From Beroe forskalii (taxonomy: Eukaryota; Ctenophora; Nuda; Beroida; Beroidae), in NCBI GenBank assembly GCA_011033025.1, contig WFMF01000524.1:52308-116307 (forward strand): a stretch of 64,000 nucleotides of DNA, read 5' to 3'. Below, one piece after another: positions 43,701 to 57,658 of the stretch. The notes under the pieces are model-generated. The model was not told the origin of the DNA and did no database searches. It saw only the letters and a program-made list of their open reading frames with translations. Each line of letters begins with the position of its first letter. The stretch's first letter is position 1. Made by a program: the position numbers and the translations under genes.

Positions 43701-45800
43701 GGCGCGCAGCAAATAGGCAGCCATGTCTTGACATAGTTGAAACTATTTGATTAGTGTTGAGAGCTTATCTTGCCAAGAATGTACGAAGCATAACAAAGAA
43801 TAAACTATTGATTCGTCGGAAAATGGGGAAAAAATTAGGATTATGAGAGAATAAGAAACTTCGAAAAACTGGATCGACGAATAAAACGGCATCTGTCGTG
43901 CGTATTGAGTTCATTTACAGTCAAAATGCCTGCGTTTCGGAAAAAGTGACAGTTCTGGGAGTCAAACCTAAGCCGATACATATTATTTTACCTTAAAATA
44001 TGATGTGTCAGCAGTATGATTTTATGTTAAGCATTCCCAAAATATTTCTAAATATACAAATATATAGATATATATATCTTCCCTCCGACAGCGATTCGAT
44101 GATATCGAATATATGTGTTATTACCTTGTGCCGATTCCTTCCACGATAATACAAGCTGTTAGTGTTACAATCCTCCACAGTTAATAAAGTCGGGGAAAAT
44201 TAACTGGATTTAAAAGTCGGTATATATGCTTATTATTAAGTTCTGAATGACTTACTAAGCTTGAAGGTTTCACTCATAAACTTCAAGATTATTGTCTTGG
44301 CTTTAATATGGGTCAATAAACCTACGGAACATTAATTGGTGTATGGATTCTAGCCATATCCTTTGCCCCATCAGTTTTCACCAAACTAATAGCCTGTTAT
44401 CAGCCTGTTGTGCTCTTGCGTAATTAGGTCAGAAGTGATTTCTCAATAAATTCGAAACATTAGGTACTTTATGACCGGAGGAGATTTATCTATATATAGA
44501 ATTAACGGTGAGATTATTGTAGACGGTGTCAATACATTCAGTTGACAGTGATCTTACAGTAGACCACTTCAGCTAGACACGACAAGGTAATTCTCAGAAT
44601 TCTCGGAAGTAAAGGCGAAAACTAGAGCCTTTTTTCATATGAGAGTTGAAAATTCTAGCACCTTTGGGTGGGTCTGCCAATTATAAAGCTAGGATGGACG
44701 CTGTAATCTCCCCCCTCAAAAACATATAATTTCACCCTGAAGACGATTAACACATGGTACTTGGAAGGTGCTGAACTCCTGACCAAACAATAACATGCCA
44801 ATTACAGTCTTAATACTTTAATAACCAACCAACACTGCTTATTATAATCAAAGCAGCACCTAAACCATTGATACCTGCCAATGCTATTCAAATCTGCTGT
44901 ATTTGAATAGCAAAAGTCAATAACAGTGCACGCGCCAAGAAACCGAAACATTCGCTCCCTCAATTACATTCAATGTTATCTATCAAAGGTTATCATGACA
45001 CTATTTTTCACAGGTTAAACCATTTACGTGCCAATTCAAATCTGCGGTATCAAGGCTCATTTCCGAGATAATAGATCAATGTTATCTATCAAAGTTAATG
45101 ATCTACTAAGGGCAAATCACAAACGACACAGAAATAGATCTATTGGTCGAGTTAATTCACTGCAAATCAGAACGACACAGATTAGTAGGTCGTCAAAAGC
45201 ACGACTGCAGGGAAAGTTTCTTTGTTTGAGAGCAAAGAGAAAAATAAATAAAGCACGGATATTTGCCGTATACTGAGCAGCCAAGTACACGGTAATAAAT
45301 AGTTAGGGGTTAGGGCACTCGTAAACAAACAAACAAACATACATACAAACACTCACAAACACACTCAGATACAGACACTCAGTTCTCAGTGAACCCATAG
45401 ATCCAACTGCAGACAGTATAATTTAAATAAAATATATTGTGATAATAATATAAATTATAATGCAAACACTGACACTTCGAGTATAAGAAAGAGGCAGATA
45501 TCAGTGAATCTGCAAATCTACAAATATCGACAGTCGACACTTTTCGTTCGAAATATAAATTCCAAAATAATCGAAATGAAAAAAAAACTTTTATCACGAC
45601 TATATTATTATGGGCAAAAATATACTACAAAAGCAAATAATAATAATGATATGTTTAAAATAAATCTATGTCTATATAATGTATGCAGTTAAGTATTTGG
45701 GGTGTCAACACCTTCACCCATGTGACCCTGAGAACTCTGTTCAGACAGGAGTAATACGCGGATTGAGGTCTCAACATTGATCAGGTTAAACCTCGCGCAG
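43701..45800. other. AT-rich noncoding stretch
   Basis: No gene was recognised. It contains the second copy of the CAGTGCACGC repeat (44923), a duplicated AATGTTATCTATCAAAG word (44972, 45078), and a CAAA/CATA/CACA-rich run at 45325-45375. Confidence 0.45.
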
Positions 45801-45877
45801 GAGAAATAGGCGGGTAAGATGACGTCATTATCATAGCGCAATATGGTGAGTTGATGGCGTTGAACCGCTTATTTGTC
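45801..45877. mobile_element. Palindromic CRE-bearing MITE, copy 3
   Basis: GAGAAATAGGCGGGTAAGAT to the diverged end CCGCTTATTTGTC, with GATGACGTCATTATC in the left arm. Confidence 0.8.
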
Positions 45878-46080
45878 GAGCACGGGGTATAATCCCTGAT
45901 AATGACGTCATTTGGAATGGCGTATCATTCGAGGGTGGCAAGTTGTTAGAATATTATATGTTCGCAGGGCAGAGTTGAGTTTATTGCCGCCAACATTGGC
46001 AGAATAGTAGGTGGAGTAAAACAAGCAGCATAACTCTGAGGAGAGGGCGAAAAAGTGGGCAAGTAAATGGGGAGGAAATA

Positions 46081-46600
46081 GGGTGTTAGAAAGAGAGTTA
46101 GAAAAAGAGTGAGAAAAAGAGTGAGAAAGAGAGTGAGAAAGAGAGTGTTAGAAATAGTGTTAGAAATAGTGTCAGAAATATTGTTAGAAAAGTGTCAGAA
46201 AGATTGTCAGAAATATTGTAAGAAAGGGTGTGTTAGGAAACGGCGTTAGAAAGAGTGTGTTAGGAAATAGTGTTAGAAGAAGAGTGTTAGGAAATAGAGT
46301 TAGAAAGAGTGCGTTGGGAAATAGTGTTAGAACGATAGTGTTAGAAATAGTGCTAGAAAGGTGTTAAAAGGGTGTTAGGAAGATTTTTAGAAAGAGTGTT
46401 AGGAAATGGTATTAGAAAGTGTGTTAGGAAGTAGGGTTAGAAAGAGAGTGTTAGGAAATAGTGTTGGACAGAGTGTAGAAAAAAGAGTTAAAAAGAGTGT
46501 AGAAAAAAAGTTAGCTAAAGAGTGTGGAAAAGAGAGTTAGAAAGAGTGCAGAAAACAGAGTTAGAGATCCAGTTAGAAAGATAGTGGGAGAAGGGAGTGC
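46081..46600. repeat. Degenerate (GTGTTAGAAA) array
   Basis: Many imperfect copies of GAGTGTTAGAAA or GTTAGGAAATA words, unit about 10-24 bp. Purine-rich; no coding signal. Confidence 0.8.
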
Positions 46601-48006
46601 TTTGATATTTAATTAGGTGACGATTATATGAATGTATGTGGGGTCAGGGGTAGATTTATCGAAGTATTCCATACCCATGAAATATGAACAAGAAATATGA
46701 AATATGAACAAGAAATATGAGTCAAGAAATTATGATGAAGTATAATGCTGAATGTGGTATTATTTGAAACAATTGTAGTTTGATTCTAAATGAGTAAATA
46801 GTTGAAAACATTCAATTTTCAGGAAACTGATGGGTACGCAATGGCCCTTACTCCCTTATATTGATACATTGATAAAGTTGAATTTCCATGCCTTCTTGCC
46901 TCGGGAGAGTCCTCATGAACGTCGTGTCTTACCATTATATAGGAGCTCTTGCTCTCTTGAACTCACGCCAGTTCATTGAGCTATTAACCCCGGTTTGGCG
47001 CCTATGGATCATCTTGAAAAGGATGAATATACCTACACACAGGGGGGCTAGTAACTTGACGCACTGTAATTATAATCACTTCCAGATCAATTCATCACGC
47101 ACTTCCGCTAATCATGGATGCTTTTATCACTACTCACTAGCGGTTTACCGTAAATACCTTATAAGACATATTTAAAAAGTATGAAATTTGGGAATTTTTC
47201 GAAAAATCCCCATATTTTCGTACCCCCAAAAAATTGAACTCCCAAAATTATTTTCCCCAAATTAGTTAATTGCGGGTTTGTGATGTGACTTACAGACTAC
47301 AGTGCATAAAATACCATAAATATATTACGAAAGATAAGAATAGATTTAGGGTTGCGTAATGCGTAAATAATAACATAATTTGACTATGGAAGTATGGAAG
47401 TATGGATTTTATATTCCCAACGGAGTTTTGTCTTCAACTAAATTTAGTTCTTCTGTACAAACCCTTTAATGAAGATTAGATACTAACAATATTAATTGTA
47501 ATTATGACCTATATATTAGGAAGTTATGAATAAACTCACCAGAGGTTGAGGGCGGACTTTCACTTGTCATTTCCCATCGCCTAAACAGACATAGGGGTTA
47601 GTATAATAAAAATAAATAAAAATTGAAACTTTGAAAATAATAAAAATTCAAGAAAAACAAAATTAATTTCACATCAAGTCAAATATAATATCGAAAGGTA
47701 AATTCACGAGGCTAATTCAATATTCATGCTAATTTCATTGGTGGAAATAACTAAATAAACATAAATTCAAATAGATTAAAATATTAAAAACCTAGTGTTT
47801 ATTAATTGCAACGCTTGACATAGCTGCTACTGCTAGTGATGAAATGATCGACTTGAAAACTTGATGAATTGAAATGGGAGACAACATCTACTCACCTAGA
47901 AACACCTTCATTGGCAAGAAAACGAAATAAAATAAAACAGATTAACAAAAAATTGGGATTCGATGAAAAGCGGAAATTATAAATGATCCGGTTCACATGT
48001 TGTACC
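46601..48006. other. AT-rich noncoding stretch
   Basis: A 95-codon ORF at 46888-47175 (non-ATG start) has no recognised domain. A triplicated AGAAATATGA word lies near 46690. Confidence 0.4.
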
Positions 48007-48086
48007 GAAAACAAAAAAGTGCCGTCTTTTACCAATCCAGATTATCAATAATCTGGATTTGTAAAAGACAACACTTTTTTGTTTTC
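48007..48086. repeat. 80-bp imperfect palindrome
   Basis: Arms GAAAACAAAAAAGTG and CACTTTTTTGTTTTC with inner AATCCAGATTAT and ATAATCTGGATT form one long hairpin with a few bulges. Probably a MITE. Confidence 0.8.
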
Positions 48087-48239
48087 AGTGCAATGTAGAA
48101 ACGGAGCAGATGAAACATGTGAGAGCCACACGGATATATTGCATAACTAAAGGGCTAAAGGACATCATTGAGATGCATATTAATGCATATTTTACGAGGC
48201 GAAGCCGAGTTCAATATGCACAATATGCATCGAAATGAT

Positions 48240-49190
48240 GGCCAAATGTGTACCTATAAGGTGTATATTATGGTATGTGCGTAGATGAAATATTTGGGCT
48301 CTCTTTCTGGCAAAATTTCATTTTTTTCTCATTTTGGAAAGTTTCTTATTAAATAGTACAGGCCTTAAATTGTCACGTCTTGCTAAGTACAACTAAGGCA
48401 TTGTGTATTATTGTGGCATATGTGCTTATGTGTGAATAAAATAGTTAGGCTATCTTTCAGCTTTCTGGCAAAATTTCAGTTTTTCTCATTTTGGAAAGTT
48501 TCTTGATTAGCACAGATCTCACCAACGACAACTAATGCATAGGAACTGGATGGTTCTTATAAGTCATAAGGCAAGAGCAAACATACCCTTACTCACGAAA
48601 TTTTCTAAATTCGTACGCCGAAATGATGGTCTTGATGCAGAAAAGTAAGTTGTGGTCTAGGTCTGTTTAAAAGTGACAATTCAAATACCAATATATGACT
48701 ACAATTGACAACCATATTATTTCAATTTTGGTTAATTTACCAAATTTGTGAGTTTGTGATTTAATTTTATCGGATGTCATAATTATTTATTAATATTGTT
48801 ATTATTTATTCTATAACATATATATTGATTGATGTTTATGACGGGCCTCCCTGTAATAATGGTTAACGCTGTGTTGGGAGTTTAGCCCAGATTTTGCACT
48901 TGATTTATATTTTACTGTGCTATTTTGGCTAAGTAGGAAAGACAGAATGTTTTAACCTGAATGACATTGTAAAATATATTTCATGTAAAATTTGAATTTT
49001 GAAATAAAAAAAGTGTATTATTGTGGTATGATAAAATACAGAGGGCAACGCGCACACACCAGAAAAAAGAAAAGCAGGACAATAGGACAAAGAGAAGAAG
49101 AAGAGGAGAGGAGTACATGAATAATATGCGTCATTACATTGTACCTAGTGTGGAATATTATGTAGACTGATACACCTCATCAAATGGGTG
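48240..49190. other. AT-rich stretch with an internal duplication
   Basis: TTTCTGGCAAAATTTCA(T/G)TTTTT with TCTCATTTTGGAAAGTTTCT occurs at 48304-48352 and 48463-48514, marking an old tandem duplication of about 160 bp. No gene was seen. Confidence 0.5.
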
Positions 49191-49194
49191 TGTT

Positions 49195-49590
49195 GAGGCA
49201 TGATAATGACGTAATGTAATGTCTCAACCACCATGGGCCATGTGGACAATACACCGAGCACCTGTGAAAATATAGTGGGCCATGGTGAGTTATAAACATA
49301 GGGCCTTTTTAAACACGGGCCTGTTGTATAACTGTTGTGGGGATGTGTGTGAGGGTGATGTCATTATCATGTGTTATAGTGGTGAGTTGATAATGTCTCA
49401 ACTACGGGCCATGCGATGTGGAGGGTGATAATTAACCGAGCACCTGTGAAAATATCGTGGGCCATGAGGATATAAACTGATAAACATATGGCCTTTTTAA
49501 ACACAGGGCCTGTTGTATTACTGTTGAGGGATGTGTGTGAAGGTGACGTAATTATCATGTGTTATAGTGGTGAGTTGATAATGTCATTAT
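49195..49590. repeat. Tandem duplication of about 190 bp
   Basis: Two diverged copies run through CCGAGCACCTGTGAAAATAT, GTGGGCCATG, GGCCTTTTTAAACAC and GGCCTGTTGTAT. Both contain ATGACGT or GTGACGTAATTATC words related to the MITE arms. Confidence 0.75.
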
Positions 49591-52300
49591 TAACATGCGT
49601 TAGAAAGTTAGAATGGATATTTTACAAAAATGTGTAAAATATCCATGCAGATAGGCACGTGTCAACGTAAATTGGTATGCTGATACAATAATCTACTAAT
49701 CTAGGCGGCGTATTAGCTTACCCATAAGATCCCGGAATCTTCACGAAATTGACCAATCAGCGCGCGAGTTTACAGTCAACTCGCACCCTGATTGGTATTC
49801 GACGAAACAACAACGGGTAAACGGGTATTACGCCGTTGATAGAGGCTGCGCAAAAATGGGCACTTCTATGGAATATCACTTAGCAACTTTAAGCTTTGAT
49901 GATGACGTCATCTTTTCAGTCACGCTTCATTCATCATGTAATAACTTTGCAAAGAGCACATGGCACAGGACATGGTGGTATATGAATAGAATGTCTAAAC
50001 TGAGCTATATTTGTTTATACTAGACGAATGTAGTCGTCTTAAACTCTCAAACAAAACAGTGGTAAAATTACCTACTATACTCCGCGTTATTATGAAAGTA
50101 TGAATTGACGGATTGCTCCGAATTTCCGCATCCTAACACGAAATGGACCAACCAGATGGTTGTATCTGACTTTGGTTATGTAAATATACGAGATGATTTT
50201 CCTCAAGACGTATTAATTTACAATGATCGTTAAGGCGTGAAATGTGAAATACACAGGAACCAGCAGTGCGAATTTTAATAATAAACTGGTGGAAAATAAC
50301 CTAATATCAAATCAAATTTCAAAATGATTAATACTTTATACTTTTATATCATATATTGAAGAATAATCTAATGTCAAAAAATAAGACTCTATAGTAAATT
50401 AAAAATATTAGAGGTCCAAGAGAGAAGATCACGCACTGCGATAATGAGAATAAATTTATGGTTAACACGCTCCAAGGAGCTTTGAGGCTTTGGGGCAGTG
50501 CATTAGCCCGTGGTCTAGCTCAGCACTTGGTATATTATATATTAAAGGAGGAGAGGAGGAGAGGAGGAGGAGAAGGGGGATGAGAGAAGGGCAGAAGGGG
50601 GATGAGAGAAGGAACACTGAGAGCAGGGAGGAGGAGGGGTAGGGAGGGGGGAGGAGGAGGAGGGAGGGAGGAGGAGGAATGGAGAGGCTACTTCCTGAGG
50701 AGCAATTCTATCAGAGGAGGGGAAGGAGGAGGGAGGCTAGGTACTTTCTAAAATCTTAAAATACAAGCTGCTCTCCCACATTACCAATGCTATACAAAGG
50801 GTGTCGTCAGTATACTCTTCATGGTTAGCCCTGGTAATCCCCTCATTTTACAAGGTCTAATCTCCTAATATGTGTGGATTAAAAGCTAGCCCTCTCTCTC
50901 TATACCTGTGATGTAGGGAATTTGAATAGCTCTCCCCCTCCCCCCTCTTCGAGGCAGTGATTTGACCAAGTTAACAAGAGATACAAAGGCTGCAGGAAAG
51001 CAATAGGCAGTGCTCCACCTCATCAATTCACTACTTTCAGCTGTAACAATGACGTCAGTTTCCCGCATGTATGCGAGTATTATGCCTATACATTGGTCAT
51101 TTCTACATGCGCACTGGGTGAATTACGTACCGACTTTTGTATAATTACACGATGCAGATGATGTGGCCTGTGCTAGCTTCGAATATATAAAATTGCTGAT
51201 GCTGGATTATAAATGCGTCTTGTACCCGCAGATTCCAGGAAATTAAATTTCCGCATTGAAAATAATTAATGAACTAATTAAACGCTACTTCTAATCACTG
51301 CGACTAAGGATTGTAGCGTTGTCTTGTAGGCACGTTGCTGATCAGATGGCCCCTCAAAGCACTGATTTATCAACATGTCATTGGATTTAGTGAGGGTAAA
51401 TATTTCCTTATTTCCAAGGTATCAATTGATCTGTGTTTCAAAAACTCTCATTTATAATTCTGCAAGTTAACTTTCAAGTTAAATAGTTAAATTTCAGATT
51501 CGATCGACTGTTCCGTAACAAATTTTCACATTCATACTTTCAAACATAAATCACTTAATTTAGAACATTTTTGAATGAAACCTTACCGAGGGATAACTGT
51601 CAGTTCAACCGACAAAACACTGATTTCAGCTTTCATCAACATCAATTTGTCAAATATTCGAAGTTTAACATAATATTGGCATATTTTTTGACATCTTGAA
51701 ATTGTAAAATATATGTAGGTAATACTAACATATCATTATCATAATAATATGAAAGGTCGTAAAATCAGTAGTTTTCACCCTTGATAGGCATGCTATTTCC
51801 ACAATAAAAGAAGAATGCAAGTGCCGTGTTAAAACAAGCGAATACTTTCAACAGCACTTATACAGAACAGCACTTATATAGAAGGCATGCATAAAACATA
51901 GATATTATGAATAAAACATAGATATAATATTATGAATACCATATAAATATCATATTATGATGTTTAAATGACTGTCATATTATGAAGGTGGGAGTTAATA
52001 GCTTGATAATAGACAGTTAATCGGAGAATTCAGACAATTAACAGGCGTAGATCTCCAAACAGCCGTATAATGCCATTTTGCCGAAGCTGCATTGGTCTAG
52101 TGCAGGGCTAATGCTGATGCCAGTCTATTGGCTTATTGGGAGAGTAGCAAGTTGATGCTCGAGAATTGGACAGCACGCAATAAACTTATTATTATTTTTT
52201 TATAACTTGATAATTAAGCATAAAAGTGTGATTTCAACGCCGGATGTTAATAATTAATAAAAGCAAGTAAATCGTAGTTTCGGCCGTCAATCAAAGTACT
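49591..52300. other. AT-rich noncoding stretch with a purine tract
   Basis: No gene was recognised. A GGA/GAGGA-rich tract lies at 50545-50750. TGACGTCA occurs near 49906. Confidence 0.45.
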
Positions 52301-52480
52301 AATGAAGTCGAGACGTATCCTATTCGTATATGAAAGTACGAAGTCAAAACACGTATCCTATCCGTATACCAAAATACTGACGAAGTCAAGGCACGTAACT
52401 TATTCGTATACCAACGTACTGACGAAGTCAGGGCACGTACACATACGTACACACATTAATGTAACGTACTGACAAACGCG
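52300..52480. repeat. Short tandem repeat, about 56-bp unit
   Basis: Three imperfect units of GACGAAGTCA(A/G)GGCACGTA with TATTCGTATACCAA occur. Confidence 0.65.
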
Positions 52481-52804
52481 CTGACGCACTAAATGACCGT
52501 CGCTGAATAGTGAATGGACGCCAGAGCACTAGGGAACAATGTAATTAAAGTGCATGACTACCGGTTACGCGTGAAAAATACGCGGATATCACGGCGTTCC
52601 TTCCCCACGCTAAACCGTGATAATTACGTCATTTCAGAGCACGCCTGATCGCCTACTCCTCACTCACGACGCCGTGTAATGTGTGTATAGAGCTGGTCTA
52701 AAGCACGTTCACATGGTATCACGCTGCAGAAGAATAGACGGTACTGAACAGTGGAATTTCAATGGTTTGGAGTGGAGAGTTGGTGACGTTAAACTCCGCG
52801 CCAC

Positions 52805-52881
52805 GAGAAATAGGCGGTTCAACGTCATCAAATCACTACATTGAGCTATGATAATGACGTCATCCCAACCGCCTATTTCTC
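52805..52881. mobile_element. Palindromic CRE-bearing MITE, copy 4 (inverted)
   Basis: GAGAAATAGGCGGTTCAACG to CCGCCTATTTCTC, in the opposite orientation to copies 1-3. Confidence 0.85.
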
Positions 52882-53446
52882 GTATGACATAAACGCCAGT
52901 TTCTCCCGCAGGGACCATTTTAAAGATTTAATGATTGAGACATGGATCAGGGACAATGTATACTGTGTACACGGGGCATGTAGGTATCCGGTCTTCCTGT
53001 GAATCGACCAATAAGTTAACAGAATATTTGACACATCTTTAGATGAATTATAATTGGTCAATTAATGTGTTTCTTGATCACGTAGCTCTATTATATTGTT
53101 CAGGAGTTCTGGGGACAAGGATACTTGGAAATTATAGAAAGTCTGAGTAGTTAAATTAGCAAAGATTGTCAATGGACAATGTCTCCCTCAGCACTGGGCG
53201 ATTGAACGACCAAAAAATCATGAACTAGAAGATATTTATAACGGTTTTATTTAAAAAAAAGCGTAACAATCTTGATGAAGCAAAGGCCAAATATGACCTT
53301 TATATCTTAGAAACATGAATGCGAACATAAGAAACAACAAATGACTCTTAGCAGTTCTTCAAGAAACAATAAAGTAATCAGACCTAAGATGGTCACTTCT
53401 AGTTAGTTATATCATTTCTTCGTCTGTTACAAGGGACTATCGATGA

Positions 53447-53887
53447 TTGTTCCATCTTTTTAAGTTTTTAGCTCAGACGCTTTCTGGATATAGCATCAAG
53501 AGGCACAGAGCGCAACTATCATACACTTGTGAGCAGAGTATTAGTCAAGCCTCTGATCATAAGAGGAGAGGCTCTTCTGGGCAGGCCCGTATATTATTGA
53601 CAGTACTAGATATAGAATACAATAGGGGGAAAGAATCGGTCGTATTCCCTATCAAAAACAAGACAAAACATGAAATTAGCGGACTCAGCCCTCATCACAT
53701 CGTCTGTTTCAATGAAGTTGATAGCACAGAATTTGAGCAGGACCACAGCTTTGAAACACAAGCACGCAGCCAGTGGTCAGAAAGACCTGATGCTACTCCT
53801 TCACGTAGCATCGCTTCAGCCCTCCCAGGTCACGCACTGTATACATACCACATACCACTACATACTTACATAGGTCTCTCTTACTGA
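53447..53887 (+). other. Unrecognised ORF
   Basis: A 146-codon open frame with a non-ATG start and no recognised domain. An overlapping +1 frame is also open. Composition is ordinary; it could be chance or an exon of an unknown gene. Confidence 0.2.
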
Positions 53888-54804
53888 TACACATATACAA
53901 CTCTTCACACACACTTTTATACACCTGAACTCCCCTGAGTCTCTCTCTTATTCCTCTGGAGATCACTCTCTCTCTCTGGAGCTTAGGAGAGCTCTCCTGT
54001 ATAGCTCATCAGTCTGATTAACATGTTTCATTAATTTCTACAATCTCCTCCCCCCTGAGAGATATATATGACACACACTACAGCTACGTTATAGGTCGCA
54101 CTACAGCTACGTTTAGCTGTAGATAATGACGCTGTTATTGTGGTTTGGAATAGTGTGCTGGTGACGTTTTGTCGTTTATTTTTCACGAATTCCCACTATT
54201 CCTCCTCTTTCCTCCTCCTCTGGTGACAGGTACGGTGTGCTAAGTGTCCGGTCTGTTGTCACACGTGCAAAATAAACGTCGAATTGTCACGTAAAATCAT
54301 TGCACGACATCAATTCACCAGTCTAACCCCCTGCTCCCCTGATAATTATGTCGTTCTCAACAGCCTGCTGTTTCTGCACACCAGATGTACGCATAGTTGT
54401 TGCATTTGTCCAAAATCTAGGAAGAACTCGTTAAATTCGGCACTTGTTACAAATTCCGTTTGAAAGTTCGACAAAATTCTGTAAGGCAAGAAAATGTATA
54501 AGTTTCGTTAAATCACAACAGTAATTTACGTTTCAAAAAAAAATTCCTGATGAGTTTGAGACCTATGATCTCAGAAAAATTCGGGATAATTATTCTCCTA
54601 GGGCTTCAATTAAAATTCATAAAATTTGTCACCGTTTACTCGTTTAGAAATGTCAAATATTCGTCACCGTTTAAAAAGTCGTTACCAAGGCATGTATGTA
54701 ACAACTCTGATGTACGTGACCGTGACCGTGCTTCATTCCACAGGAACACATCAAGTCAGTCAGCAATACCTTGTCAAAATCTAATATTATCCTGGTCCAC
54801 GGGA

Positions 54805-54882
54805 GGTCTGTCCGAGTGTCCGGAGGTCCGTGCAGTGGTCCGTGCATTGGTCCGTGCGGTGGTCCGTGCGGTGGACCAGTGA
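54805..54882. repeat. GTCCGTGC(G/A)(G/T)TG short repeat
   Basis: About five units of GGTCCGTGCGGT occur in a row. A minus-strand frame reads as repeated RTTART residues only because of the repeat. Confidence 0.7.
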
Positions 54883-55411
54883 AATGGATGTGGAAATGAG
54901 CAGTGTGGTAAAGAGCAGGGGAGTAGGGGGTGTGATGTCATCTGTTTGCAATGCTGAGTCATGATGATGACGTCATGATCTCAAGAGTTAGTCCTAAGCT
55001 CAGTGAGTATACTACTCCTTTCAATGTCATATGGGTCACGTGATAGTGGATTTCGTGAAGAGGATGTAATCAGCTAATAAAACTCTGTCAAGTGGGTTTC
55101 TCGACATCTCTCCTTGTCAAGGATTTATCAAGTGAGTTTCTCAAAGCTTCAAGGTGTTTCTCAAAGTCAAGTAAAAACTTCATGATCTATTGGTAGCTGG
55201 CGTTATCCTCTATCAGAATCAAGCAAAACAACAGGGAGTTTCTCTTGAAACTTGAACCTGTATAGCAGAAGGAACGTGCTTTATAACCAATATAGCGAGA
55301 CAGTCTCGCTATAAAGCAATGCTGCCAAAACAACCAGTATATAGTGAGACAAGTAGACAACCATCTCTGAACACAACCTAAACATCGCGACACAGACTAA
55401 ACGCCGCGCAC

Positions 55412-55488
55412 GAGAAATAGGCGGGTAGGATGACGTCATTATCATAGCTCAATGTAGTGAGTTGATGACGTTGTACCGCCTATTTCTC
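55412..55488. mobile_element. Palindromic CRE-bearing MITE, copy 5
   Basis: GAGAAATAGGCGGGTAGGAT to CCGCCTATTTCTC, preceded by CGCCGCGCAC. Confidence 0.85.
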
Positions 55489-55561
55489 ACATCGCGACAC
55501 AAATACTGTCACTTTTTAGTTGCGACAATCATAAAATTACCAGTATACTATAACACGGGAA

Positions 55562-56360
55562 ATTACCTTATTACAGGAAATTAAGTTTACATATAATTAA
55601 GCCCTAAGGTCTCAAAATGGGCTTAATTTCATGCACCTTAATGACATGTATTCTTAATTTCATGAGGACTAATTTTTCAAGAAAATCTGAACATAATAAG
55701 TTCGAAATCATTGATGTTTTTCAATTATTTATCATTCAGTATTGATTAAGCTTTGAATTGATGCCGGATGGAAAGCCACTGGTATTTCCAAGACTATCAA
55801 TAATGCAAGAGACACATCGTGGAGCTCACTCCTTGACACTCCATCATATCTTCAAACCTTCATACCTGAATTTACATAGCATGCAATGTTTCCAAGGCCG
55901 TTATGATTATCAGCTATTATGAGGTGTTTTGTGAAACATAATATTCGATAATTGATTTGATGTACCTGATAAGATTCTCATGATGCTGTGATAATTTATT
56001 CTATAGGTTATTTTGTCATAGTAATTATCGTCTCTGAAAATTCCCCAATTGTGATTGATTTTGTTTAAAGTGGTAATTGGAGAGTAATTTAAATTATCAA
56101 AGTGTCAAATGAAGAAATAAAGCCAAAAATTCCTAATTCGTAACATATAAAGTCTTAATCATTCGCATAAAAGGCTAAAATTTCTATCTCATGAAATTCA
56201 TATCTCCACAATGACAATTTGACTGCATGTATATAAGAATGCATTAAATTCGGCTTACATGTAATTAAGCCCTAGGGCCTCAAAAAGGGCTTAATTTCAT
56301 GTAGCTTAATGACATGTAGGCTCATTTTTCTGAAGGCGATATTTCCTGTAATAAGGTAAT
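55562..56360. mobile_element. Nonautonomous TIR element, 799 bp
   Basis: The ends are exact 20-bp inverted repeats, ATTACCTTATTACAGGAAAT and its complement. Just inside both ends lies a palindromic motif, TAATTAAGCCCTA(A/G)GG(T/C)CTC with GGGCTTAATTTCATG. Related motifs occur again at 56460-56580. No coding capacity was seen. Confidence 0.75.
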
Positions 56361-57658
56361 CATTGTAAAGTATGTGAGGAATTCTGTGTGTATTATTTAC
56401 TGTCGAGATCAGTGTCTAGGGAGAACATATTACATATCATTACAGTCCGGAATTATAATCTTACATTTAATTATTATTAAGCCTAAAGGCCTCAAAGAGG
56501 GCCAAATTTCATGTGACTTAATTAAACTAAGATTACATGTACTTTGAGAAACTCCGCCTAAAGGGCCAAGTTTAATGCAGCTTAATTACATTTTTTATGC
56601 GAGCTTCATTTTTTGTATATTTCATCCTATGGCAGCCGATGAAACTGAGGGTCAAAGTAAGGATCTTGGAAAATATGTCGGTATGGAACAAATATAACTG
56701 CTATAACCATCGCTCATGAAAGAAAACCTGTCTCGTGGCACGTAAAACTAATTATTTGAGTGTCAAAATGTCGATATCTGGAGAGCTAATGAACAATTTG
56801 TCAACTTATGTCTTTATATTATTAAAGAAATCTGTGACTATGAATAATTCTTTCGACAACAAGAATTTCACGTGTTTTTCAAAACTTGGGTCGATTTGGA
56901 TGCATGGCATGCCCTCACCCAAATATAGACCCAACATGTCAGAAAACCCATAATCTTACATTGGGTAAAGCCCTTGCAGACTTATATAATACTCAAAAGT
57001 GAGCAGTAAGTAACCTCATAATACTCCTGGTATGAAACATTTATTAAATTGTTTGAATGGAGAGGACTGAAGAGCTGAAGATATTTAATCGATACAATAT
57101 GTGCCCCGACCTCAGTGAATTACCAGATTATATCGATTGATTCGACTTAATAATATGGACAAGAAACAGGCGGTAAGTAGATGACGTCATTATCGTTACG
57201 CAATGTTGAAAGTTCATGTTGTCATTATATTCACGAAATTTGGCAAGTTGGTGTCGTCATTATCATTACGCAATTTGGTAAGTTGATCTCGTCATTATCA
57301 AAGCGTAATGTGTTACTGTGTGAAGTTGTTAAACCGTGGGTACAACTTGAAGCTCCCTCAACAGTCAACATTCAACAAATAACAAATACAATATACCCTA
57401 CAACTCCACAATCCACAATAATAATACTCAACAATAACAACCTAATTTTAATGGGAATTACGAATAATTGAGAATAATGATAATCGAGCACACATCGCAG
57501 TTTGGGTATAATACGAATATTTTCGCTGAAAACAGTACGCATATTATTATCGAATTAGCGAAATAATCAGAGCATATTATGAAGTTATGAGAGAGTGTGA
57601 ACAGTGAATAGTCCAGGGGGAAAGGTCATTGTGTGAGTGTGTGTGAGCGATTTCATGT
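56361..57658. other. AT-rich noncoding stretch
   Basis: No gene was recognised. At 57180-57310 GTCATTATC(G/A)TTACGCAAT words repeat three times at about 60-bp spacing. Confidence 0.45.
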
